Shown: positions 25,801 to 40,800, numbered from the stretch's first letter. The stretch is DNA of 64,000 bases from Salvelinus alpinus (GCF_045679555.1 NC_092091.1:92274190-92338189), one strand, 5' to 3'. The notes: a model not told the origin generated them from the letters alone. Made by a program: numbers and translations.

Positions 25801-28800
25801 GAGATGGGAGTATCTAGAATTGACAATTGATATATGCCATTGGATGAGGTAATGTTTTGGTAGACAGTGAAGTACCAAGAACGAGATAAGAACTTCGTTT
25901 AGGAGACCAAACTGAACAATAATTTATAGCTAATGCTGTCTGGCTATGGGATACTCCTCTCTCAAGTAAAAGTCTTCCTTTGTGCAGTTTTCCTAAGACA
26001 TGTGGTTCGTCATTGTGAGCTGGGAGGGGTGGATCTTTGCTATAAAAGATCTCAGTTGCCATTTTGTAAGCACTCTCAGAATTCATTTATAGACACTGAA
26101 TTGATCTGAGAGTCAAAGGGCTATGGTGAAGCTCATATTATTAAAAGATGGAGTTTAAAGTATAACTCTGACTTGTGTGTGGTTTGTAAACTCTCCTTTC
26201 ACTTAGTAATACAGGAAATACCACGACAAGTGCATCAGACCCTCCTGCAGCAAAGCACCGCCACAACATGATGCTGCCACCCCCGTGCCTCACGGTTGGG
26301 ATGGTGTTCTTTGGCTTGCAAGCCTCCCCCTTTTTCCTCCAAACATAACAATGGTCATTATGGCCAAACAGTTCTATTTTTGTTTCATCGGACCAAAGGA
26401 CATTTCTCCCAAAAGTACGATCTCTGTCCCCATGTACAGTTGCAAACCGTAGTCTGGCTTTTTTATGATGGTTTTGGAGCAGTGGCTTCTTCCTTGCTGA
26501 GCGGCCTTTCAGGTTATGTCGATATAGGACTCGTTTTACTGTGGATATAGATACTTTTGTACCTGTTTCCTCCAGCATCTTCATAAAGTCCTTTGCTGTT
26601 GTTCTGGGATTGATTTGCACTTTTTGCACCAAAGTACGTTCATCTCTAGGAGACAGAACGCGTCTCCTTCCTGAGTGGTATGACGGCTGCGTGGTTCCAT
26701 GGTGTTTATACTTGCGTACTATTGTTTTTACAGATGAATGTGGTACCTTCAGGCATTTGGAAATTGCTCCCAAGGATGAACCAGACTTGTGGAGGTCCAC
26801 AATCTTTTTCTGAGGTCTTGGCTGATTTCTTTTGATTTTCCCATGATGTCAAGCAAAGAGGCACTGAGTTTGAAGGTAGGCCTTGAAATATATCCACAGG
26901 TACACCTCCAATTGACTCAAATGATGTCTATCAGAAGCCATGACATCATTTTCTGGAATTTTCCAAGCTGTGGCACAGTCAACTTAGTGTATGTAAACTT
27001 CTGACCCACTGGAATTGTGATAGTGAATTATAAGTGAAATAATCTGGCTGTAAACAATTATTGGAAAAATGACTTGTCATGCACAAAGTAAATTTCCTAA
27101 CCGACTTGCCAAAACTATAGCTTGTTAACAAGAAATTTGTGGAGTGGTTGAAAAACGAGTTTTAATGACTCCAACCTAAGTGTATATAAACTTTCGACTT
27201 CAACTGTATGCTGTGTTGGAGTGCCTCGCCTGCTGAGTAAACTTCCCCTTAATTCTACCATCATGTGCTCATGTTACTGACCCTACTACACTACATATGA
27301 CACAACCGCTGCTCACACTATTAGGACATCTATTCTGACTTACTTCAGCTTCATCAGTTTATATGTGGGATCCACCAGAGCAGCTGAAAGCAGTCCCCCT
27401 GCAGAGTCTCCTGGGTGATTGTAGCTCAGGTCCAGCTCTTTCAGGTGGGAGGGGTTTGACCTCAGAGCTGAAGACAGAGCAGCACAGCCCTCCTCTGTGA
27501 CCAGACAGCCAGACAGCCTACAGAGACACACAACATCTGTCTAGGTTGGTGTACTGGTGTCAATCATCTTGTAGGACACCCGTACATTTTGTCCATGACA
27601 CAGACATTGTGATGAAATATTAGATTTTCAGAGTATTCGTTTTACTCAGCTCAGTACCGACCTGACTGAAACAGCTGTACTTACCCCAGTTTGTGTAGTT
27701 TACAGTCTGGATCCTCCAGTCCAGCAGACAGCAGTGTAACTCAGCTCAGTACAGACCTGACTGAAACAGCTGTACTTACCCCAGTTTGTGTAGTTTACAG
27801 TCTGGATCCTCCAGTCCAGCAGACAGCAGTGTAACTCCTGAGTCCTGCAGGTCATTGTCTCTCAGCTCCAGTTGTTTCAGTTGTGAGTTGGGTGAACTCA
27901 GGACTGAGGCCAGATGTGAACAGCAACCCTCTGTCAGACCACATTGACCCAGACTAGAGGGCAGAAAAGCAAATGATTAACATGTTTAAAACATCCACAT
28001 AATAACTCATACTGAAGAAAGTTAACTCACACAAGTGTCTGTATGTTGCAGAGTGGACTGGTTAGTCCAACACAGAGCAGCTTCCCTCCTCTGTCTCTCA
28101 GGTTATTGTAGCTGAGGTCCAGTTCTCTCAGGGGGGAGTTTGGTGTCTGCAGAGCTGAGGCCAGAGTCCCAAAGGATTCATATGTGAGGTAACAGCCATC
28201 CAGTCTGGAGAGAGGAGATATGTTGATATACTGTTAAATATGCAAAGTTTTAAGAATACAAGCTTTAAGAAGACAATAACAGAAGGACATGCTTATTATT
28301 ATAGACATTATTATGCAGCGAACTGAAAAGAGGAGCGACCCAGGGATGTGTGTGCTTTGGGGACCTTTAACAGAATGTGACTGGCAGAACGGGTGTTGTA
28401 TGTGGAGGATGAGTGCTGCAGTAGATATCTCAGATAGGGGGGAGTGAGGCCTAACAGGGTTTTATAAATAAGCATCAACCAGTGGGTCTTGCGACGGGTC
28501 TAAGGAGATGACCAGTTTACAGAGGAGTATAGAGTGCAGTGATGTGTCCTATTGATAATGGAATTTGTTTAAATTAATGATTAGAATATAATATGAAATT
28601 GATTAGAATCATGAAATTATAATCTGATGATGGTCTAGATTTAACAGGCCTGATGGAGGAAACCAGGTCTAGATTTAACAGGTACAGGCCTGATGGAGGA
28701 AACCAGGTCTAGATTTAACAGGCCTGATGGAGGAAACCAGGTCTAGATTTAACAGGTACAGGCCTGATGGAGGAAACCAGGTCTAGATTTACCAGGCCTG

Positions 28801-31800
28801 ATGGAGGTAACCTGGTCTAGATTTAACAGGCCTGATGGAGGAAACCAGGTTTAGATTTAACAGGCCTGATGGAGGAAACCAGGTCTAGATTTAACAGGTA
28901 CAGGCCTGATGGAGGAAACCAGGTCTAGATTTAACAGGTACAGGCCTGATGGAGGAAACCTGGTCTAGATTTAACAGGTACAGGCCTGATAGAGGAAACC
29001 AGGTCTAGATTTAACAGGCCTGATGGAGGAAAACAGGTCTAGATTTACCAGGCCTGATGGAGGTAACCTGGTCTAGATTTAACAGGCCTGATGGAGGAAA
29101 CCAGGTTTAGATTTAACAGGCCTGATGGAGGAAACCAGGTCTAGATTTAACAGGTACAGGCCTGATGGAGGAAACCTGGTCTAGATTTAACAGGTACAGG
29201 CCTGATAGAGGAAACCAGGTCTAGATTTAACAGGCCTGATGGAGGAAAACAGGTCTAGATTTACCAGGCCTGATGGAGGTAACCTGGTCTAGATTTAACA
29301 GGCCTGATGGAGGAAACCAGGTTTAGATTTAACAGGTACAGGCCTGATGGAGGAAACCAGGTCTAGATTTAACAGGTACAGGCCTGATGGAGGAAACCTG
29401 GTCTAGATTTAACAGGTACAGGCCTGATAGAGGAAACCAGGTCTAGATTTAACAGGCCTGATGGAGGAAAACAGGTCTAGATTTACCAGGCCTGATGGAG
29501 GTAACCTGGTCTAGATTTAACAGCCCTGATGGAGGAAACCAGGTTTAGATTTAACAGGCCTGATGGAGGAAACCAGGTCTAGATTTAACAGGTACAGGCC
29601 TGATGGAGGAAACCAGGTCTAGATTTAACAGGTACAGGCCTGATGGAGGAAACCTGGTCTAGATTTAACAGGTACAGGCCTGATAGAGGAAACCAGGTCT
29701 AGATTTAACAGGCCTGATGGAGGAAAACAGGTCTAGATTTAACAGGCCTGACGGAGGAAACCTGGTCTAGATTTAACAGGCCTGATGGAGGAAACCAGGT
29801 TTAGATTTAACAGGCCTGATGGAGGAAACCAGGTCTAGATCTAACAGGTACAGGCCTGATAGAGGAAACCTGGTCTAGATTTAACAGGTACAGGCCTGAT
29901 GGAGGAAACCTGGTCTAGATTTAACAGGTACAGGTCTGATAGAGGAAACCAGGTCTAGATTTAACAGGCCTGATGGAGGAAACCAGGTTTAGATTTAACA
30001 GGCCTGATGGAGGAAACCAGGTCTAGATTTAACAGGTACAGGCCTGATGGAGGAAACCAGGTCTAGATTTAACAGGAACAGGCCTGATGGAGGAAACCTG
30101 GTCTAGATTTAACAGGCCTGATAGAGGAAACCAGGTCTAGATTTAACAAGCCTGATGGAGGACACCTGGTCTAGATTTAACAGGTACAGGCCTGATGGAG
30201 GAAACCTGGTCTAGATTTAACAGGTACAGGCCTGATAGAGGAAACCAGGTCTAGATTTAACAGGCCTGATGGAGGAAACCAGGTCTAGATTTAACAGGCC
30301 TGACGGAGGAAACCTGGTCTAGATTTAACAGGCCTGATGGAGGAAACCAGGTTTAGATTTAACAGCCCTGATGGAGGAAACCAGGTCTAGATTTAACAGG
30401 TACAGGCCTGATGGAGGAAACCTGGTCTAGATTTAACAGGTACAGGTCTGATAGAGGAAACCAGGTCTAGATTTAACAGGCCTGATAGAGGAAACCAGGT
30501 CTAGATTTAACAGGCCTGATAGAGGAACCCTGGTCTAGATTTAACAGGTCTGACGGAGGAAACCAGGTCTAGATTTAACAGGTACAGGTCTGATAGAGGA
30601 AACCAGGTCTAGATTTAACAGGCCTGATGGAGGTAACGTGGTCTAGATTTAACAGGCCTGATGGAGGAAACCTGGTCTAGATTTAACAGGCCTGATGGAG
30701 GAAAACAGGTCTAGATTTAACAGGCCTGATGGAGGAAACCTGGTCTAGATTTAACAGGCCTAATGGAGGAAAACAGGTCTAGATTTAACAGGCCTGACGG
30801 AGGAAACCTGGTCTAGAGTTAACAGGCCTGATGGAGGAAACCAGGTCTAGATTTAACAGGCCTGACGGAGGAAACCAGGTCTAGATTTAACAGGCCTGAT
30901 GGAGGAAACCTGGTCTAGATTTAACAGGTACAGGCCTGATGGAGGAAACCAGGTCTAGATTTAACAGGTACAGGCCTGATAGAGGAAACAAGGTCTAGAT
31001 TTAACAAGTACAGGCCTGATAGAGGAAACCAGGTCTAGATTTAACAGGCCTGATAGAGAAAACCAGGTCTAGATTTAACAGGCCTGATGGAGGAAACCAG
31101 GTCTAGATTTAACAGGCCTGATAGAGGAAACCAGGTCTGGATTTAACAGGTACAGGCCTGATGGAGGAAACCAGCTCTAGATTTAACAGGACTGATAAAG
31201 GAAACCAGGTCTAGATTTAACAGGCCTGATGGAGGAAACCAGGTCTAGATTTAACAGGTACAGGCCTGATAGAGGAAACCAGGTCTAGATTTAACAGGTA
31301 CAGGCCTGATGGAGGAAACCAGGTCTAGATTTAACAGGTGTCGTGGAAAATCACTTCAAATATAACTCTTACAAGAACTTTGTGAACTCAAATATGATTT
31401 TTAATACAATTGTATAGCAAATCTGGCATGTCCCGCGGAACACACACCGCTTCCCAACCCCGGTTCCAACATTTATACATAAATAGCATATGGGTCCACC
31501 CCATATGCAAATAAGCATACTTCCCCTAATTCTTCCTGCCATCATTATCTTTTTAGTTCAGGCTTCCTGCTTGTTCACGCCTACTAACGCCCATTATCTG
31601 CTTTCAGTTAAATTATAATAGTGGCCAGACCCATGCTTGTCTTAAAAATAATATATGTCCATCTATCCTCTAGGCCTATGACTCAACCCTGTATTTAATT
31701 CAATACCCCAGCATGTTCTCTGGTATGTCCTTATTGGAATTGGCAGACTCTATGTCTCTTCTTATCATTAGTGTCCAGTTGCCTTAGGCATATTTCTCTG

Positions 31801-34800
31801 GTATGTGTGCTTTTAGTGGAATGTGTAGACTATAAGTCTAGTGTGTCCAATTGTTTTAGGTGCCCATGTGTCTGGTCAGTCTGTCAGCACAATGGAGAAA
31901 ATAAGAGGGCCAGAACGTCCCTTAGTATATCTCCATTACCACAGTCTCATGATCAACGTGAACATGTGGTTCGTTACTTTAATGTTCAGCTGTCTTATGT
32001 CTTTATATGTTATCCATGTGTCTTATGTTACTACTACAATCCCCCCTCTGGGGCTATTTAGCCACATAAATGATACAAATAAGACTTTGGGATAGTAAAT
32101 GAAAATACCTATGATAAACAAGAAAATACAAAAAATAAAAACAAAGTGAAGCATATAAACCAACTAGACCAAACATCTCCAATGTGAAATAGGAGTAAAA
32201 GATCCAATCAGAAACATTAAAGAAAACCAACTAGACCAAACATCTCCAATATTCATAAGAGTAAAAGATCAAATTTGGTATAAAAATATAAGGATAAAAT
32301 ATTACATATTTGATGAAGCATGAGCGTGTAGGTAAATAGCCTTGCCTGAGGTTATCTCAGTTATGTGAAAATCAAAAATAATACAAGGAGTATAATAATA
32401 AATGAATAAGGAAAAAATAAAAGACCTACATGCAGTTACAAAAGAAAATTGACACAACATCATTCTAAATTTAAGCATTTCAACATGATCCTCCCTTGCA
32501 GACACCTCTCTAATAAAGTGATATCAATGATACCAACCTTTGTTTAGAAGATTAAGGACATGGTCCATAGACACTTGTAACCGGAAAACCCTCTGTTACC
32601 TAACATGTTTTTGAAATTAACCTAGTTTTTAGAAGGCAGAACTAGTATTAATTAAAGGAAACCATATATATATTCATTGATATACATATCTAAAAATTCA
32701 ACCAAACATACAAAAACACAAGGCCTTAACCTTTTGTCAATAGGGGGAGCTGTTAGCATTATTTTTTTTTTTACATTTCCAAATTAAACTGCCTCGTACT
32801 CAATTCTTGATCGTACAATATGCATATTATTGTTATTATTGGATAGAAAACAGTCTATAGTTTCTATAGGAGTTGAAATTTTGTCTCTGAGTGGTACAGA
32901 ACAATTTCTACAGCACTTTTCATGACAGGGTTCAGATTTCAGAAATTTTTACCTCTGATCTGGGGTCTGTTTATAAGGCCACAGTGAATGCTATGAAGAA
33001 ACCGACACTGCCTACGTCTTCCTCTGGGTGTCTGTACGTCATCACGTTTTCAATGGACTCGATGGGACGTTCACAGCCATTATAAAAGACGAAAATGTAC
33101 AGAGACCACCCTTTCTCAACGTGCGCCTCAAGCGTGAAGGCCATCGGACCTGCCTCGTTCCAAATCGTTTTCTAACCAGCAATATTTCTCCGGTCATGTT
33201 TTCAGTCGTTATAGTTGTTAAAAACATCATAATGTAGTGAATTTTAACCGTTTTATATCAATTTATATCCGTTTAGTGCGATTTTGAGGAATTTCTTTGT
33301 CGTGCACTCTGAAAGTTTGGACACGTTTTAGAGTGTCGGTCGTTGGTGATGGACATTTCGAAGGACAGAGGACATCTATCGACCAAAAGACGTTTATAAC
33401 ATAGAAAGGATACATTGCCCAAGAATATGATGGAAGATCAGCTCAAAGTAAGCAATATTTAATATGATAAACCGTGTTTCTGTCGAAATATTTTAAACGC
33501 ATATATCGCCATTTTGTTTGGTATAGCTTCACTTGGCCAACCCTGTATTGAAAAGTAAGGATAATTTTAAAAATGTAAATCAGCGGTTGCATTAAGAACT
33601 AATTTGTCTTTCGATTCCTGTCAACCCTGTATTTTTTAGTCAAGTATATGATTAGCTTTTAATTAAACTAGATCACTCTGATAGATGACGTCAGACATAT
33701 TGAGGCTTGATTTCCTAGTATTTTCATTGTGTAACCACGGTTTTGTATGGCTAAATATGCACCTTTTCGAACAAACTGTATATGTATGTTGTAAAATGAT
33801 GTTACAGGAGTGTCATCGGAAGAATTCTGAGAAGGTTAGTGAAAAAATTAATATCTTTTGGCGGTGGTTACGTTATAGCGCTCTTTGGCTGGAATCGATG
33901 CTCTGGTAACGTTGGAACATGTAGTATGCTAACTTATCGATTTATTGTGTTTTCGCTGAAAAACGCTTAGAAAATCTGAAATATGGTCTGAAATCACAAG
34001 AACTGGGTCTTTCCATTGCTATGCTTTGTCTATTTTTATGAAATGTTTTATGATGAGTAAATTGGTCATACACGTTGCTCTATCTAGTAATTCTAGTGGA
34101 TTTGTGATGGTCGGTGCAATTGTAAACTGTGATTTCTACCTGAAATATGCACTTTTTTCTAACAAAAACTATCCTATACCATGAATATGTTATCAGACTG
34201 TCATCTGATGGTTTTTTTTATAGGTTATTGGCTATCAATATCTTAGTTGAGCCGAATTGGTGATAGCACCTGAAGGAGTAAGAAACTGATGGAGTTAGAA
34301 TAGTGGTGTATTTTGCTAACGTGTTTAGCTAATAGATTTACATATTTTGTCTTCCCTGTAAAACATTTTAAAAATCTGAAATGGTGGCTTTATTCACAAG
34401 ATCTGTATCTTTCATCTGGTGTCTTGGACTTGTGATTTAATGATATTTAGATGCTACTATCTACTTCTGAAGCTATGCTATCTATGCTAATCAGTGTGTG
34501 GGGGGTGGGGGGTGCTCCCGGATCCGGGTTTCTGAGGCAGTAAAAGTTAAACAAAAATAGATATACTAAAATCCTTACATAGGAGCACAGTCCTCATCCT
34601 GACAGATTCTACAATCACCTCTTTGACATTTTGCGCAAAACACGGGGTCTCCGTGATGGTCATGGCCTTCCACATTAAATTTTGTGCACCACTTGCACTT
34701 ACGGCGCAAATGACACTCTTTGTGGACATGTACCAGTAGACATTCGTCTGAATTTGGGAATACAGCATATACAGGTAGACCATCCTTACTGAAATCATGG

Positions 34801-37800
34801 CAAGCATAACCACCTCCCGGCATCACTCCATAGAGACAGTTTGGATTGCCAAAGGGGCAGTCCAGAGGTCCACCAACCGCATTGCAAAGCTTTCCATATT
34901 TATTGGTATAATGGCCTGGGCTCCCAGGTACAGGATTAATTATCACTGGAGGGTCAGCACTCCTTACAGACATCTGTTTAACTGTTGTCTGGACCACAAG
35001 TGATTTTACCAAGGGTAAAACACAACAAAATACAATACCCAGAGCCAATAACCCTCCTCCCAACACAATAGCCATCCTAGCAAACATAGCTCCCCACTTT
35101 CCTAATGTTAGATCCAACCAATCCCAAACATGAGAGTCAAACCCAGCATTTGCCTTAACCTCTGCTCGTAAACCTTTAAGTTTAGCCATAGCGATTGCGA
35201 AGGATCCAGTGTTATTGGGAAGAAAAGTGCAACAATCATCTCCAAACATAACACAAACTCCACCCTTCTCCGCTAATAGCCAATTAAGAGCCTGTCTGTT
35301 TTGCCAAGTCATTTTACTGGTAGCCTGTACCTGTTCCCCCAACGCTGTTAGAGCCGAGTCGGTATAGTTAATAAATCTCTGTTGGTTATAGTAAATATAA
35401 TTAATCCACTCTAAATTCTTATTAGGTGTTATCCACAAAAAGATAGATTCAAATCCTGATTTAATCTCATCTCTTGCTTTGTACTCGTTAGGAACACCTC
35501 TAGGTTGGCCTATTGCATCCAAATAGACCTTGGGATCAGACTCATATTCTCTTTTTACTCTATTTTTAGTATTTAGTTGCCTAGCATCACTAGGATCCCA
35601 TTCAGTGATAGTTATCTGTTGAATCAACCTAACTCTTGCACAGAGACCTGTCCATCCCTTTGGCAATGTTGCCCTTAATCTCTTTCCCCCACATATCCAG
35701 AAGAAATCTGCAACTACCTTGGTCTGTTCTTCATATGGTGCAATTAAGGGTAGTGCTAGAGTTTGATTTTGACAACTATCATGAATAACTATTTTTCCCA
35801 CCCAACTTCCAGCTGCTTGATAAGTAGCCCTTCTTGGAGTGTCTGCATTCCATGTGGTATCCGTAGTTAAGTGCCATGTGATCTCGCATTGACCTTTAAA
35901 CTTCCCCATCCCATTCTGTCCTTTTGTGCTGTTAAAACATTCATATGTTTGTTGATAATCTATCCGATATTTATGTGGGACCTCTAGCTTCTGTACTTCC
36001 ATCCTTATATCCAATTCTTTACACCACTTTCCCCAACCAGTTTGATTGTAATACTGATGATAATATGGATTACCCAAATATGACAAACATTCAGCTGGGC
36101 AATAAGGCCTTTCTGGTCTACTCAAATGACAAAAGTTCTTATTAAAATCAGCACAGTCCTTGTAATCATAAGGACTTGGTACCACCACTAATTCTGTCAG
36201 CGGAGAGGGTGCACATAGTAAGCAATTTGTCCATTTTAATTTCATTGCTGTATATTGAGCCCATTCATACCATTCATTTCCTACTAATTTCTTCAATGAT
36301 TTGTCCTTGTATAGTTCTGGGGTTAAAGCATCAGTTGGTGTCACATTGTCCTTTTCTCGAGGCAGATTGTTAGTGTTTTTCAGAAAGTTCCAAATGCCAG
36401 TAAAAAAACCTTTTGGTTCTGATGCCTCAGGTTTCTTTGTGGGTACATTGGACTGCTTGTTAATAGCAATGGATGGTACCTTGGTAGTAACCGCTATAAT
36501 CCTTGCAGCAGTTTCCACTGTTGTTGTCGTTTTAGTTATCACCGGTTCTTCCTGTTTAGGTATTGGCGTAGGACCAATTCTAATGACTGTGGTGCTACTC
36601 CCTTTGGTCAATCTGGTTCTCGTTATTTCAACTATTAAGTCTTCACCTTCAACTGGTTCAATCTGATTCATGGTGAGCACCCACTCGTCTACTTCTTTGG
36701 TTAATGTCAGGTCACATCCTTTTGGGTCCCAAATGACTTCTCCCTTTGTTTGGTGATGTGTCCATCCACAGAATGCAATCTCAGGTAGAGGCCTGATCCT
36801 TTTGATTGAGATTGTCTTCTGTTCTCCTGTTTCAGTTATGAGTTGAGGTGGAACAGAGATTCTAACCTTGTCAGTCTTTTTTAATTGTTCGGCTGATTCC
36901 TCTCTTCTCTTCCTGCTTCCACCATACTTCTTGATTGTGTGTGAGTCTGTTGTTACTGTACTAGTGTTCATTATTATTTTTGCTATGTCAATGTCTTTCT
37001 TCTGCCATTCTAACTTCAATTGTTTGTTAGGGGGACCCTTCAAGAGTTGAAAAGTCAATTGTGGGGAAATCCCCTTCCCTCTCTTGTGAGGCTTCTCTTC
37101 CTCTTTCTTCCCCTGAGGCTCCCTCCTCAGGCCGGACTGGGCTTTCATCTGGAAGGGTATCAATTTCAGGGAAGAGATGTTCCCATTCTGCAGGTGGTAC
37201 TTCGGGATCCCATTGTGGAGGGCTTCTATCAAAGAGGTCTGCCACAGCAGGTATGTCATCAGGAGTAGCAGGCATGTTACTCCCCCCCATTTCTGGGCTC
37301 TCTGACCATACCTGAGGAAGCTTTGGTTGTTTGTCCCTTTCCTGTTTAGACTGTTTTCCCCTGGTACTTCTTCTGAGATCTTTAATTGATGCACTCGTCG
37401 TATCTTGGCTTGTATCTGGTCTGCCATTTTCTTGACTCCTCCCTGGTGTTTTGATCGTTTCCTCTGCTCCTGCTCCCCCCGGGCTCCCGCCTGGTGTATC
37501 AGCATCCTCTGTGTTCTCATCTCTATGTGGTTGTATCCTTTTCTCTGTTGGGACTCGTGTGCAGTGGTTTAGATGATACCACGTCTTGCTTCCTTTCACC
37601 TGGACTGCTGTTTTTGTGGCTGTTGCCACCTCGTAGGGTCCTTCTCTCCTCGGCTGATCCCACTTCCTTCGGAACACTCGAACGTAGACCAGATCTCCTG
37701 GTATCACTGGGAGAGGTCCTTCAGGTCCAGGCTCCGGCACCGTCTTTTTCTCCTGTGAATATATAGCTTTGTGTATTTTGGTTAGATACATCACATACGA

Positions 37801-40800
37801 TTTTAATTCACTTTGCAATATATCCAAGGAGGGACCTTTATACAATCCTCCTAACATTGGTATAGGCATGGGTCGACCCGTAAGCATTTCATGCGGCGAT
37901 AGATGCGTGTTTCTGTTAGTTTCCATGCGGCAACTCATTAGTGCAAGCGGTAAAGCATCCACCCAATTAAGCCCTGTAGATCTACAAATCTTTGTTATCT
38001 TGTTTTTCAGAAAACCGTTAACTCTCTCAACCATCCCCTGCGATTGGGGATGATAGACACATCCCAGCCTTTGTTTCATCCTTAGCTGCTGTATTATTGT
38101 TTTTACAACTTTTTGTATAAACGCTGAACCATTGTCTGAGCTAATTTCAGACGGAATCCCGAATCTGGGAATTACTTCTGTTGATAAGAATTTTATCACT
38201 GTTCCTGACCCCTGATCCACTGATGGTACTGCTTCTACCCATCTGCTGAACCTGTCTATGATAACTAACATGTACCTTTTACCCCTTATAGGTTTTATCA
38301 TGTCTACATAGTCCATCACAATATGTCTAAACGGGCCTTCTGGAACCGGTATGTGACCTATAGGCGTAGCTATACCTTTACGTATGTTGTTTTTTGCACA
38401 TATTTCACATTTTGACAAAATCTCATCTACTGTTGCCTGTAGATAAGGTGACCAAAAACCTTGTTTTTTGATTTTTCTTATCACCTCCCCCCTTGCACAA
38501 TGATCAACATCATGTGCATCATTAATAAGTAGCGTCAGTAGAGTGGTGGTGGCTAATATGGCACCATCATGTGTTCTCCATATCCCATGTCTATCTACAG
38601 AGGCCCCCCTCTGTAGCCAGGTATTCTGTTCAGTAATTCCAGCACGAGCCTGAATTTGAATTAGCTCAGCCGGAGATGTAATAGGTGCAATAGCAACCAT
38701 GTCCATTAATGGTGCAATGAGAATTGGAACAATGCATTTGGATGCTCTTTTGGCAGCTTCATCCGCTGCATTATTGCCCCTAATTACAAAATCATTACCT
38801 TTTTTGTGCGCTTGACACTTGATTATAGCTAATTTCCGAGGATACATTAATGCTGTCATTAATTTAACAATTTGAGCATGATGTTGGATGGGAGTTCCAT
38901 CACTCTTTCGAAATCCTCTCTGTTTCCAGACAGCACCAAACAAATGACATACGCCGTGTGCGTAAGCGGAATCAGTATAGATATTAACTGTTTTACCTCT
39001 TCCTAGCCCACATGCTGCAGTCAGAGCCTGTAATTCAGCTAGCTGGGCAGAACAAGGCTGAGGACAATGCTCTAATATTTCCTCAGTGAAAGCTTTCCCC
39101 TTTTGCTTAACTACCGCAAACCCTGCATGAGTACCTGTATAATCTTTAAAACAAGAACCATCTACAAAGTAACTTTCCAGGTCATATCCCTCTTGACCTA
39201 TTAATGGAATTGATTCTAAGTCTGGACGTAGTTTGGTAAATGTTAAAGCCTCGGCTACACAATCATGTGCTTCTCCTTCAAAATCAAATGGAATCCTTTC
39301 TGCTGGATTCACAGTGTTACATCTTTTAATGAGAACGTCTGGGTACGTGAGTAAGCTCATATAATCCATCGTCCTTGCATTAGTTAACACAAATTTACCC
39401 TGTTCTATCAACTCCACTATTTTATGATGAGTGCTGATAATTACCGGATACCCCATGGTTATAGTTGATGCTTTGTCATATGCATAATGCAATGCTGCTA
39501 ATCCCTGATAACACGGTGGGTATCCCTGAGCTACCGGATCCAATTTAGAGCTATAATAAGCAATAGGTTGTTTCTTCCTACCACTACACGTTTCTTGCAT
39601 AAGAACAGCTGCTGCATAATTGTTGCACCTGTTTGCGACGTATAACAAGAATGGTTTAGTGTAATCTGGGGTGGCTAGAGCTGGTGCTGTTTGCATTTCT
39701 GTTTTAAGTGTTTCAAATGCAACCAACGCATCAGTGTTCCAATCTAGTCTTGCTCTTAGATTAAGCTGTCCAGCTTCTTTCATCATATCTCTCAGAGGAG
39801 CTGTTTTAACTACATACTCTTCAATCCAATCAGAACTAAATCCAGTCATTCCCAAAAAGGTCATCATTTGAGCTACCGTTTGTGGTAACGGTGCCTTGCT
39901 AATACCCTCTAGCTGTCCAGGAGCTATTGCTTTAGTTCCATGAGCTATTGTTCTGCCTAAATACTCAACCTGAGGTTGACAGTACTGTAGTTTTGTTTTA
40001 GAGACTTTGTGTCCTCCTTCTGCTAAGCGTTGCAGTACTTTTAGTGAGTCAGAATGACATTGTTCCAAAGTTGAGGCACAGATCAACAGGTCATCCACAT
40101 ATTGGATCAGTGTGCCATCTAACATTAATTCTTCCAGGTCTGCTCTCAATATCTGATTGAAAAAATGTGGACTATCCTTAAAACCCTGTGGGGTCCTAGT
40201 ATAAGACAGAGTTTTGCCCCTATATCTAAATGCAAACAAATGTCTGCACTCCTCCGCCAGGGGTATACTAAAAAACGCTCCACATAGGTCAATAACCGTG
40301 AAGTATTTGGCCTCCGGGGGAACATTGGTCAGCAGTGTGTGAGGGTTTGGGACTTCAGCAGGACAATCCTGCACTATATCGTTAACAGCTCTTAGATCAT
40401 GGACCAGTCTCCATTTTTTACCATCGGCTTTAAGAACAGGCAGCAAGGGTGTATTGCAATCACTGGGCATCTCTATCAATACTCCTGCCCTGAGCAGTCC
40501 TTCTATAGTCAATCTAATTCCTTCTTCAGCCTCAGGCTTCATAGGATACTGGGTTTTCCATGGAAGTATGGCATTAGGTTTTATTTTGACAGAAACGGGA
40601 CTAGCAGATTTAACTAGTCCTACGTCTGTATCGTGTTGCGACCATACCTCAGTTGGTATGGTTTTCTCCATTTCTGCTCTAAGTTCACTGATTAATCCTA
40701 TTCCTTCACCTAACACTACCTGCTGGCCTGCACTAACCTCTACCTCCCTTGGATCACCAATCAACATAGTAGTGGTAACTATTTTGATGAATGATTTATC

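Larger units (their letters stand above)
24817..27206 (-). mobile_element. Tc1/mariner transposon of the salmonid IR/DR type, interrupted by a solo LTR
   Basis: Outer ends CAGTTGAATTCGGGAAG (24,817) and its complement (ending 27,206) are flanked by TA. Inner direct repeats with AGAAGTTTACATACACT lie near 25,028 and 26,985, giving the four-site IR/DR arrangement. The transposase is on the minus strand. The element is 2,390 bp, about 770 bp longer than usual because of an LTR inserted at 25,457-26,228. Confidence 0.9.

Noticed and set aside
31771..32095. Small proteins encoded in the LTRs
   Set aside because: The same frame is present in both LTRs and antisense to the retrovirus; no domain. 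Kept as LTR sequence.
34547..34813. An 88-residue accessory protein downstream of env
   Set aside because: It is a different-frame shadow of the env C-terminal tail with no signs of its own start or domain.
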